Program-made: the position numbers and the translations under genes | Assembly: GCA_039679805.1 (NCBI GenBank) | Contig: JBDKUD010000309.1 | Location: 1-5,688, forward strand | From: JBDKUD01 sp039679805 | Lineage (GTDB): Bacteria; Bacillota; Syntrophomonadia; Syntrophomonadales; Syntrophomonadaceae | Direction: 5' to 3' | Length of the DNA: 5,688 nt | In this document: positions 1 through 5,688 of the stretch, in pieces | Layout of the letters: the number at the start of each line of letters is the position of its first letter | Position numbering within the stretch: position 1 is the stretch's first letter | Notes under the pieces: generated by a model | Seen by the model: only the letters and a program-made list of their open reading frames with translations | What the model was told of the DNA's origin: nothing | Databases searched by the model: none

Positions 1-1628
1 ATTCAGGAGCAGTAGTAATAACCAAGAAATCAGGAGTTGTCAAAAAGGTTAGTGCGGAAAAGATAATTATCTTAGAAGATGATGGTCATACCCAAACCTA
101 TGACCTGCTTAAATTTATCCGCTCCAATCAAGGGACCTGTTATAATCAGAGGCCGATTGTTCGTGTGGGCGAAAGAGTCGAAGCAGACACCATAATAGCT
201 GATGGCCCCAGTACGGACAAAGGAGAGCTGGCATTGGGCCGTAACGTCTTGGTTGCTTACATGACCTGGGAAGGCTACAACTACGAAGATGCTATTTTAA
301 TTTCTGAAAAACTAGTTAAAGAAGATGTTTTTACATCTATTCATATAGAAGAATATGAATGCGAGGCTCGTGATACAAAATTGGGCCCGGAAGAAATCAC
401 GCGGGATATACCCAATGTATCAGAAGATATGCTCAAAAACCTGGATGACCAGGGAGTTATAAGGGTGGGAGCCGAGGTTAGACCGGACGATATTCTGGTA
501 GGCAAGGTTACTCCTAAAGGGGAGACTGAACTTACACCTGAGGAAAGATTGCTGCGGGCTATTTTTGGCGAGAAAGCTCGTGAGGTCAGAGACTCCTCTC
601 TGCGCGTTCCGCATGGCGAGGCAGGCAAGATCGTGGCTGTCAAACGTTTCTCTCGTGACAAGGGAGATGAACTGCCTCCGGGCGTAAATCAACTGGTCAG
701 AGTATATATAGCTCAGAAAAGGAAAATCTCTGAAGGTGATAAAATGGCCGGTCGTCACGGTAACAAGGGTGTTATATCCAGAATCCTTCCTGAAGAGGAT
801 ATGCCCTTTTTAGAAGATGGAACACCGGTGCAGATTGTACTTAATCCGTTGGGGGTACCTTCCCGTATGAACATAGGACAAATACTGGAATGTCATATGG
901 GATGGGCGGCCAGAACACTGGGAATGAATATTGCAACTCCTGTTTTTGATGGGGCTAATGAAGAAGATATTATTGAAAAATTCAAAGAAGCAGGGCTGCC
1001 TGAAACCGGTAAAGCAGTTCTATATGATGGCCGAACCGGTGAAAAGTTTGACCATGATGTTACAGTAGGGTATGTTTACTTTCTTAAATTGGCTCATCTG
1101 GTCGATGACAAGATACATGCCCGGTCAATTGGCCCATATTCACTGGTTACTCAGCAACCTCTGGGAGGTAAAGCCCAGTTTGGCGGACAGAGATTTGGCG
1201 AAATGGAAGTTTGGGCTCTGGAGGCTTATGGTGCTTCCTATACTCTGCAAGAAATCCTGACGGTTAAATCAGATGATGTGGTGGGCCGCTTGAAAACATA
1301 TGAATCGATTGTTAAGGGTGAGAATATACCCGAACCGGGAGTACCGGAAGGCTTTAAAGTTTTGATCAAGGAGCTGCAAAGCCTGTCACTGGATATTAAG
1401 GTCCTTTCTGATGAAAATAAGGAAATCGTGATAAAGGACGTAGATTACGACGTAAACGAAAAAGAAAAAGCTAAAGAACTAGGATTGGATTTACCTGAAG
1501 CAAATCTGGGCGGTAGCAGTGTTACCGAAGTAATGCAAGATGATGATATTGATGGCGATATGGATGATCTTGAAATCGAAACCAGTGATGTGGACGAAGA
1601 TGATGATAATGATGATTCCATAGTATAA
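1..1628 (+). CDS. rpoB: DNA-directed RNA polymerase subunit beta, C-terminal 541 residues (5' end outside the window)
   Basis: RpoB forms one half of the RNA polymerase cleft with RpoC. The frame is open from base 3 with no start in the window, so the gene begins upstream; GTG at 165 is an internal valine codon, not the start. About half of a typical RpoB of 1,100-1,200 residues is present. The rifampicin-binding region lies upstream and is not visible. Fragment residues 95-96 are the Glu-Asp of YNYEDAILISE, next to the active site. The flap region follows (EKAREVRDSSLRVPHGEAGK). The motif GDKMAGRHGNKG carries the two active-site lysines (fragment residues 247 and 255, equivalent to E. coli K1065 and K1073). 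His372 in DKIHARS corresponds to E. coli H1237. GGKAQFGGQRFGEMEVWALE and SDDVVGR form the conserved C-terminal region that packs on beta'. The last 30 residues are a strongly acidic tail. The reading frame is intact, and rpoC follows 94 bases later on the same strand. Confidence 0.98.
   Translation, partial: SGAVVITKKSGVVKKVSAEKIIILEDDGHTQTYDLLKFIRSNQGTCYNQRPIVRVGERVEADTIIADGPSTDKGELALGRNVLVAYMTWEGYNYEDAILISEKLVKEDVFTSIHIEEYECEARDTKLGPEEITRDIPNVSEDMLKNLDDQGVIRVGAEVRPDDILVGKVTPKGETELTPEERLLRAIFGEKAREVRDSSLRVPHGEAGKIVAVKRFSRDKGDELPPGVNQLVRVYIAQKRKISEGDKMAGRHGNKGVISRILPEEDMPFLEDGTPVQIVLNPLGVPSRMNIGQILECHMGWAARTLGMNIATPVFDGANEEDIIEKFKEAGLPETGKAVLYDGRTGEKFDHDVTVGYVYFLKLAHLVDDKIHARSIGPYSLVTQQPLGGKAQFGGQRFGEMEVWALEAYGASYTLQEILTVKSDDVVGRLKTYESIVKGENIPEPGVPEGFKVLIKELQSLSLDIKVLSDENKEIVIKDVDYDVNEKEKAKELGLDLPEANLGGSSVTEVMQDDDIDGDMDDLEIETSDVDEDDDNDDSIV
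1536..1625 (+). other. Acidic, low-complexity C-terminal tail of RpoB
   Basis: The last 30 codons of rpoB encode 14 Asp and 3 Glu with no Lys or Arg. The DNA is correspondingly rich in GAT/GAC triplets. The tail lies beyond the conserved beta-beta' interface and is probably disordered. Firmicute RpoB proteins often end in variable, acidic, poorly conserved tails, so this is an extreme example of a known tendency rather than a new domain. A nucleic-acid-mimic role, as proposed for the acidic tail of the delta subunit, is only a guess. Confidence 0.8.
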
Positions 1629-1634
1629 CAACCA

Positions 1635-1707
1635 CCAGAATAAAGTAACACTGATTATTCCTGACCGCTTGTTTAATAACAGAATAACAAGTTGGGTAAT
1701 CTTCTGG
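1635..1707 (+). repeat. Nested weak inverted repeats in the rpoB-rpoC gap
   Basis: The 94-base gap contains an outer pair CCAGAA (1635-1640) and TTCTGG (1702-1707), and an inner pair CTTGTT (1668-1673) and AACAAG (1686-1691) with a 12-base loop. The right arm of the outer pair touches the start of the rpoC ribosome binding site. Each stem is only 6 bp and no T-run follows, so this is not a terminator. I see no convincing promoter in the gap, which fits co-transcription of rpoB and rpoC. A regulatory role is uncertain. Confidence 0.3.
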
Positions 1708-1714
1708 AAGGGAG
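1708..1714 (+). promoter_or_regulatory. Ribosome binding site that fixes the TTG start of rpoC
   Basis: The purine-rich AAGGGAG sits 8 bases before TTG at 1723, a normal spacing. It decides between two in-frame TTG codons: the one at 1669 has no comparable site upstream. An out-of-frame ATG at 1718 is too close to the site and reaches a stop after three codons. Confidence 0.85.
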
Positions 1715-1722
1715 AGAATGAT

Positions 1723-4700
1723 TTGTTAGATGTGAACAATTTTGACCGGATAAAAATATCCCTGGCGTCACCGGAACAGATACGCTCCTGGAGTAGTGGA
1801 GAAGTCAAAAAACCTGAAACTATAAACTATCGGACTTTGCGCCCGGAAAAAGAGGGCTTGTTCTGTGAGAAAATTTTTGGACCGGTAAAGGACTGGGAGT
1901 GCCATTGCGGAAAATACAAACGGGTACGTCATAGAGGGATTGTATGTGATCGCTGTGGTGTGGAAGTAACCACTTCTAAAGTCAGAAGAGAACGTATGGG
2001 GCATATAGAGTTAGCGGCTCCGGTATGTCATATCTGGTACCTGAAAGGTATACCCAGCCGTATGGGCTTACTCCTGGATATGTCTCCTAAAGTTCTGGAA
2101 AAAGTAATCTATTTTGTTAACTATATAGTTATAGATCCTGGTGATACGCCCTTGTTGAAAAAACAGCTTCTTAATGAACGGGAATACAGGGAAAACCGAG
2201 ATCGGTACGGAGATTCCTTCCAGGCCGGGATTGGTGCCGAAGCGGTAAAAACGCTTTTGGCGGAAGTTGATCTGGAACCGATGTCAGCGGATCTGAAAGA
2301 AGAAATTTCCAATACCACCGGGCAGAGAAAAGGCAGAGCCATAAAGCGGTTGGAAGTGGTGGAGTCTTTCCGCTTGTCCAATAATGATCCGCAATGGATG
2401 ATTTTAGACGTGCTGCCGGTAATTCCTCCGGAATTAAGACCTATGGTCCAGTTGGATGGTGGCCGTTTTGCTACCTCCGACCTAAATGATCTGTACCGCC
2501 GGGTAATTAACCGTAACAACCGTCTGAAGAGATTGTTGGACTTGGGAGCACCGGATATTATTGTGCGCAATGAAAAAAGAATGCTGCAAGAAGCAGTCGA
2601 TGCTCTGATTGATAATGGCCGCAGGGGCAGACCGGTAACCGGGCCCGGCAACCGGCCCCTAAAATCATTAAGTGACATGCTTAAAGGTAAACAGGGACGT
2701 TTTCGCCAGAACCTGCTGGGTAAAAGGGTTGACTATTCAGGCCGGTCGGTTATTGTGGTTGGACCTAAACTTAAGATGCACCAATGTGGTTTGCCAAAAG
2801 AAATGGCACTGGAGCTGTTTAAACCATTTGTAATGAAAAAGCTCGTTGACCGGGCTATTGCTTCTAATATTAAAAGCGCCAAGAAAATGGTGGAAAGAGG
2901 CAGGACTGAAGTATGGGATATACTGGATGATGTTATTAAAGAGCATCCGGTACTGTTAAATCGTGCTCCTACCTTGCACCGGCTTGGTATTCAAGCATTT
3001 GAGCCGGTACTGGTTGAAGGGCGTGCCTTGCAGTTGTACCCATTGGTATGTACTGCCTATAATGCTGACTTTGATGGTGACCAGATGGCGGTTCACGTAC
3101 CTCTGTCAGCTGAAGCACAGACTGAAGCCAGGCTTTTGATGCTATCCAGTTGCAATATCTTGAACCCCAAAGATGGGAGACCGGTAGTTACCCCTACGCA
3201 GGATATTGTTATCGGGGTCTATTACCTTTCTTATGTTGGCGAAGAGGACTGGGAAATAGAGCATCCACGGGCCTTTTCAAATCCTGAGGAAGCTCGGGTT
3301 GCCTATGAATTAGGACAAATTAGTCTGCATGAGAAGATCAGGGTTAGAATGCAGATGCCGCAGCAGCACGGCAAGGATTTACTTCGCAGTCATGAGTCTC
3401 AGACCTATAAGACAGAACTTGTTGAGACCTCAGTGGGAAGGGTTATTTTAAATGCAGTAATACCAGACAGCTTGGGGTACTTTAATGAGGTTATTGATAA
3501 AAAGAAACTGGGTAATATTGTTTATGAGTGCTATCGCCTGGAAGGTAATGCGGAAACAGCTGAAATGCTGGACGGTATTAAAAGATTGGGATACAAATTC
3601 TCTACTCGTGCGGGAATAACCGTTGGGGTAACAGACTTTGAGCCACCCCACGCCAAACCAGCTATTCTGGCAGAAGCAGATAAAGAGGTTGAAGGTATTC
3701 AGCAAGATTTCATGATGGGATTAATCACCGAAGATGAACGACACGCTCAGGTGGTAGAAATCTGGAACCAGGCTACCGATGATGTTACCGACGCCCTCAA
3801 AAAGGAATTGAGTAAAGATAATCCGGTTTACATGATGGCTACTTCCGGCGCCCGTGGTAACTTCCAGCAAATACGTCAGCTGGCCGGTATGCGCGGATTG
3901 ATGGCTGACCCGCAAGGAAAAATAATAGATCTGCCTATTAAGGCTAATTTCCGTGAAGGCCTTACCGTTTTAGAGTATTTTATATCTACCCATGGAGCTA
4001 GAAAAGGACTGGCTGATACAGCATTACGTACTGCTGACTCAGGTTACCTCACCAGGAGATTGGTAGATGTTTCTCAGGATGTTATCGTACGGGAAGATGA
4101 TTGCGAATCAGTAGAGGGCATCTGGGTAGAAAAAATTATGGATGGCTCCCAATTAATTGAACCGCTGTATCAGAGAATAATCGGCAGGGTATCGGTGGAT
4201 GCCATTACTAATCCGGAAACCGGTGAAGTTATAGTAGAAGAAAATCAAATGATCGATGATGAAGAAGGATATCTAATTGAAAAACTGGGTATTACCAGGG
4301 TAAGAATCAGATCAGTCTTAACCTGTAAAACCCGGCACGGGGTATGCAAAAAGTGCTATGGACGTAATCTGGCTACAGGGTATAATGTGGAAATCGGTGA
4401 AGCGGTAGGAACTCTGGCCGCCCAGTCCATTGGTGAACCCGGAACCCAGTTGACCATGCGTACCTTCCATACCGGCGGTGTTGCCGGCGACGATATAACT
4501 CGCGGTCTTCCCAGGGTAGAAGAGCTATTTGAAGTTCGTAAGCCCAAAGGTCAGGCAGTAGTAGCCGAGACTACGGGAAAAGTCCAATTCGGCGAAAATA
4601 AGGGCCGGCGCGAAGTTGAAGTTTTAGATGAGAATCAACTGATTATTGGCGCCTATCCGGTTCATTATGGTTCACGGCTTAAAGTTCGTGAAGGTGATTA

Positions 4701-5229
4701 TGTAGAGATGGGTGATGCTTTAACTGAAGGACCGTTAAATCCTCATGATATCCTTAAAACCAAGGGACTGCAACATGTGCAGAGATATCTATTGCAGGAG
4801 GTCCAAAAAGTATACCGTTCCCAGGGTGTTGATATCAGTGATAAACATATCGAAATAATGATTCGGCAAATGCTTAAGAAAGTAAAAATTGAGGATCCGG
4901 GAGATACCTCAATGCTGCCGGGGGCATTTATCGATATTGCTTATTTTGAAGAAGAAAACATTAAAGCTATTGGTTTAGGCGGGATGCCGGCCGTATGTTC
5001 ACCCATGTTATTGGGAATCACCAAGGCATCGCTTAATACCGACTCGTTCCTGTCGGCGGCATCGTTCCAGGAAACCACCAAGGTTTTGACCGAAGCAGCG
5101 ATTAAGGGTAAAGTCGATAATCTTATTGGTTTGAAAGAAAATGTTATTATTGGAAAACTGATTCCAGCCGGAACTGGTTATCCGACTTATCGCAAGATAG
5201 ATATTGAGCCGGGCCAGCAAGAGGAGTAG
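1723..5229 (+). CDS. rpoC: DNA-directed RNA polymerase subunit beta', complete (1168 residues)
   Basis: RpoC is the clamp and catalytic subunit of RNA polymerase. The TTG start gives MLDVNNFDRIKI, matching the usual Firmicute N-terminus; a TTG at 1669 would add 18 residues unlike the family. The N-terminal zinc site is C60, C62, C75 and C78. The switch/rudder region includes GRFRQNLLGKRVDYSG near residues 325-341. The catalytic NADFDGD holds the active-site magnesium through D449, D451 and D453. The bridge helix lies around SGARGNFQQIRQLAGMRG (708-725). The second zinc site is C794, C868, C875 and C878. The trigger loop includes M912 and H916 in MRTFHTGG. The C-terminus ends in the usual IIGKLIPAGTGYPTYRK region. 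No large lineage-specific insertion is seen in the trigger loop. Compared from memory with B. subtilis RpoC (about 1199 residues), roughly 30 residues are missing near residues 586-597. The frame is intact and all catalytic residues are present. Confidence 0.99.
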   Translation: MLDVNNFDRIKISLASPEQIRSWSSGEVKKPETINYRTLRPEKEGLFCEKIFGPVKDWECHCGKYKRVRHRGIVCDRCGVEVTTSKVRRERMGHIELAAPVCHIWYLKGIPSRMGLLLDMSPKVLEKVIYFVNYIVIDPGDTPLLKKQLLNEREYRENRDRYGDSFQAGIGAEAVKTLLAEVDLEPMSADLKEEISNTTGQRKGRAIKRLEVVESFRLSNNDPQWMILDVLPVIPPELRPMVQLDGGRFATSDLNDLYRRVINRNNRLKRLLDLGAPDIIVRNEKRMLQEAVDALIDNGRRGRPVTGPGNRPLKSLSDMLKGKQGRFRQNLLGKRVDYSGRSVIVVGPKLKMHQCGLPKEMALELFKPFVMKKLVDRAIASNIKSAKKMVERGRTEVWDILDDVIKEHPVLLNRAPTLHRLGIQAFEPVLVEGRALQLYPLVCTAYNADFDGDQMAVHVPLSAEAQTEARLLMLSSCNILNPKDGRPVVTPTQDIVIGVYYLSYVGEEDWEIEHPRAFSNPEEARVAYELGQISLHEKIRVRMQMPQQHGKDLLRSHESQTYKTELVETSVGRVILNAVIPDSLGYFNEVIDKKKLGNIVYECYRLEGNAETAEMLDGIKRLGYKFSTRAGITVGVTDFEPPHAKPAILAEADKEVEGIQQDFMMGLITEDERHAQVVEIWNQATDDVTDALKKELSKDNPVYMMATSGARGNFQQIRQLAGMRGLMADPQGKIIDLPIKANFREGLTVLEYFISTHGARKGLADTALRTADSGYLTRRLVDVSQDVIVREDDCESVEGIWVEKIMDGSQLIEPLYQRIIGRVSVDAITNPETGEVIVEENQMIDDEEGYLIEKLGITRVRIRSVLTCKTRHGVCKKCYGRNLATGYNVEIGEAVGTLAAQSIGEPGTQLTMRTFHTGGVAGDDITRGLPRVEELFEVRKPKGQAVVAETTGKVQFGENKGRREVEVLDENQLIIGAYPVHYGSRLKVREGDYVEMGDALTEGPLNPHDILKTKGLQHVQRYLLQEVQKVYRSQGVDISDKHIEIMIRQMLKKVKIEDPGDTSMLPGAFIDIAYFEEENIKAIGLGGMPAVCSPMLLGITKASLNTDSFLSAASFQETTKVLTEAAIKGKVDNLIGLKENVIIGKLIPAGTGYPTYRKIDIEPGQQEE

Positions 5230-5255
5230 CAAAATAACCTAATAAAATAAAAAAT

Positions 5256-5284
5256 TTGACTGAAATACCGCCAGGTGCTAAAAT
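5256..5284 (+). promoter_or_regulatory. Strong sigma-A promoter for rplGB and the downstream ribosomal genes
   Basis: The -35 box TTGACT (5256-5261) and the -10 box TAAAAT (5279-5284) each match the consensus at five of six positions and are separated by exactly 17 bases. TGC directly before the -10 box gives an extended -10 (TGn). The upstream stretch 5231-5255 is almost entirely A and T and could act as an UP element. The transcript should start near 5291, giving a leader of about 72 bases before the TTG start at 5363. The promoter lies 26 bases past the rpoC stop, so the downstream unit can be transcribed separately from rpoBC. Confidence 0.85.
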
Positions 5285-5340
5285 ACTAAAGTGCGCGGTA
5301 TTATGCGCACTATTGCTGCCTTGTGGCCTGGTTTATTTTT
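5270..5340 (+). terminator. Possible composite terminator of rpoBC enclosing the rplGB promoter -10 region
   Basis: CCAGG (5271-5275) can pair with CCTGG (5327-5331), extended by G-U pairs on both ends (5270 with 5332, 5276 with 5326). The right arm runs directly into TTTATTTTT (5332-5340). The enclosed loop holds the -10 box and the 5290-5311 hairpin. In a transcript reading through from rpoC this resembles an intrinsic terminator with a branched loop. The stem is short and the loop long, so termination would probably be weak or partial. No better terminator for rpoC is visible. Confidence 0.3.
5290..5311 (+). repeat. Hairpin at the predicted 5' end of the rplGB transcript
   Basis: AGTGCGC (5290-5296) is perfectly complementary to GCGCACT (5305-5311), with an 8-base loop GGTATTAT that may close by one more G-U pair. 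The stem begins at, or within a base of, the predicted transcription start. No T-run follows directly, so it is not by itself a terminator. A hairpin at the 5' end of an mRNA can protect it from 5'-end-dependent decay (RppH/RNase J in Firmicutes), which would suit a highly expressed ribosomal operon. That role is inferred. Confidence 0.65.
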
Positions 5341-5352
5341 CACCGGGGAGGG
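5327..5352 (+). promoter_or_regulatory. rplGB ribosome binding site with a potential occluding hairpin
   Basis: The ribosome binding site GGGGAGGG (5345-5352) lies 10 bases before the TTG start at 5363. CCTGGT (5327-5332) can pair with ACCGGG (5342-5347), five Watson-Crick pairs and one G-U, around a 9-base loop TTATTTTTC. This would cover the first three G's of the site. The binding site itself is clear; the hairpin as a control element is a hypothesis. Confidence 0.6.
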
Positions 5353-5362
5353 TAAAACATAA

Positions 5363-5617
5363 TTGCCACTTGATGAATTAAAAAGCCGTAACAAGGTGAT
5401 TGGAAGCAAACAGGTAAAAAAAGCTGTAAGCCAGGGAATGGTAAGAAAAGTATTCATTGCCGCAGATGCTGAACCACATATAATAGAACCTTTAAGACAG
5501 CTATGCAGCCAGAACCAGGTGGAGATTATCATGATTGAAACAATGCAAGTTCTGGGTCAAGCGTGTGGGATTGAGGTAGGTTCAGCAACAGTGGCACTGT
5601 TAATTGGTGAGGAGTAA
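5363..5617 (+). CDS. rplGB: L7Ae-family K-turn RNA-binding protein (YbxF / ribosomal L7Ae-like), 84 residues
   Basis: This small protein belongs to the L7Ae/L30e/S12e/Gadd45 RNA-binding family. Its B. subtilis counterpart YbxF (82 residues) binds kink-turn RNA, and it is encoded at this same place between rpoC and rpsL. Family signs are the N-terminal IGSKQVKKAVSQG (residues 13-25), in the position of the RNA-contacting GTKQ segment of YbxF, the central VRKVFIAADAEP, and the C-terminal ACGIEVGSATVALLI hydrophobic core. Length is typical. TTG at 5363 is the only reasonable start: an in-frame TAA lies directly before it, and a strong GGGGAGGG site sits 10 bases upstream. The gene is complete and lies 133 bases after rpoC behind its own promoter. 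The RNA target in this organism is unknown. Both this gene and rpoC use TTG starts. Confidence 0.93.
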   Translation: MPLDELKSRNKVIGSKQVKKAVSQGMVRKVFIAADAEPHIIEPLRQLCSQNQVEIIMIETMQVLGQACGIEVGSATVALLIGEE

Positions 5618-5646
5618 GGCATGGTGCATTACCACCTTACCATGCC
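5618..5646 (+). repeat. Perfect 8-bp inverted repeat directly after the rplGB stop codon
   Basis: GGCATGGT (5618-5625) and ACCATGCC (5639-5646) form a perfect stem around a 13-base loop, starting at the first base after the TAA stop. One further G-U pair is possible inside. The following bases (CCGTTATTCCTTA) are not a clean T-run, so it is unlikely to be a strong terminator, although partial termination is possible. The loop contains CCACCTT, which is complementary to the ribosome binding site of the next gene. It may act in mRNA processing, stability or translational control; the function is not established. Confidence 0.6.
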
Positions 5647-5674
5647 CCGTTATTCCTTAGCCCAGCACACGAGA

Positions 5675-5688
5675 AGGGAGGTGCAGAT
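5675..5688 (+). promoter_or_regulatory. Ribosome binding site and cut start codon of the next gene, probably rpsL (ribosomal protein S12)
   Basis: AGGGAGGTG (5675-5683) is close to the perfect complement of the 16S rRNA 3' end. The last two bases of the window, AT at 5687-5688, lie at the right distance to be the first two bases of an ATG. In Firmicutes the gene after rpoC and the L7Ae-like protein is normally rpsL, then rpsG, fusA and tuf. The identity rests on gene order alone because no coding sequence is visible. Confidence 0.6.

Noticed and set aside
165..167. GTG at 165 as the start of rpoB
   Set aside because: The frame is open and reads as conserved RpoB (SGAVVITKKSGVV and on) back to base 3, so this is an internal valine codon.
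1669..1722. TTG at 1669 as the start of rpoC, adding 18 residues
   Set aside because: No ribosome binding site precedes it, and the added residues do not resemble RpoC, whereas TTG at 1723 gives the usual MLDVNNF start behind a good site.
1718..1729. ATG at 1718 as an overlapping leader ORF before rpoC
   Set aside because: It lies only 3 bases after the ribosome binding site, too close for efficient use, and ends after three codons.
2121..2678. 185-codon open frame on the minus strand
   Set aside because: It lies entirely within the highly conserved coding sequence of rpoC, has no recognisable product, and is best explained as an antisense shadow. The other minus-strand frames and the plus-strand frame at 1072-1260 were rejected for the same reason.
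2729..2756. Possible internal promoter TTGACT - 16 bases - TATTGT in rpoC
   Set aside because: The -10 box is poor and the bases encode the invariant VDYSGRSVIVV segment. The same holds for TTGACC at 2846, where the best -10 candidates are badly spaced or poor.
5291..5362. K-turn motif in the rplGB leader as a target for its own product
   Set aside because: I found no C-stem/bulge/tandem G-A arrangement in the leader or in the gap after rplGB.
1..5688. Mobile elements, CRISPR arrays, tRNA or rRNA genes, or a novel defence or biosynthetic system
   Set aside because: About 95 percent of the window is intact coding sequence for conserved housekeeping proteins, and the gaps are too short and lack the repeats or structures such elements need.

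Overview
This window comes from the core transcription/translation gene cluster of a bacterium. It holds the 3' half of rpoB, all of rpoC, a small L7Ae-family K-turn RNA-binding protein gene (rplGB, also called ybxF), and then a strong ribosome binding site where the next gene begins at the last bases. The order rpoB-rpoC-L7Ae-like protein-(rpsL) on one strand is characteristic of Firmicutes. The protein sequences read as Firmicutes, probably Clostridia rather than Bacilli: base composition is moderate, AGGAGG-type ribosome binding sites are strong, TTG starts are used twice, and the RpoC bridge helix carries a QIRQLAGMRG-type sequence. A genus cannot be assigned with confidence.

Layout: bases 1-1628 encode the last 541 residues of the RNA polymerase beta subunit, including active-site and clamp-interface regions and a very acidic C-terminal tail. 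A 94-base gap with weak inverted repeats and the rpoC ribosome binding site follows. Bases 1723-5229 encode the complete 1168-residue beta' subunit, with both zinc sites, the NADFDGD metal-binding motif, bridge helix and trigger loop intact. Bases 5230-5362 form a regulatory gap with a near-consensus sigma-A promoter, a hairpin starting at the predicted transcript 5' end, a T-rich stretch and the ribosome binding site of rplGB. Bases 5363-5617 encode rplGB. Bases 5618-5688 hold a perfect 8-bp hairpin and an excellent ribosome binding site, probably for rpsL, whose start codon appears to be cut at the window edge.

How the parts work together: RpoB and RpoC form the catalytic cleft of RNA polymerase. 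The downstream transcription unit (rplGB and presumably rpsL onward) makes RNA-binding and ribosomal proteins. The promoter at 5256-5284 would let this unit be transcribed strongly and partly independently of rpoBC. The coding part is ordinary, intact housekeeping sequence and I see no new enzyme system, mobile element, CRISPR array or RNA gene. The parts most worth a second look are the two downstream gaps. Their inverted repeats suggest a promoter nested in a terminator-like fold, a hairpin over the rplGB ribosome binding site, and a hairpin whose loop resembles an anti-Shine-Dalgarno sequence facing the next gene. These folds were found by eye and have not been computed.
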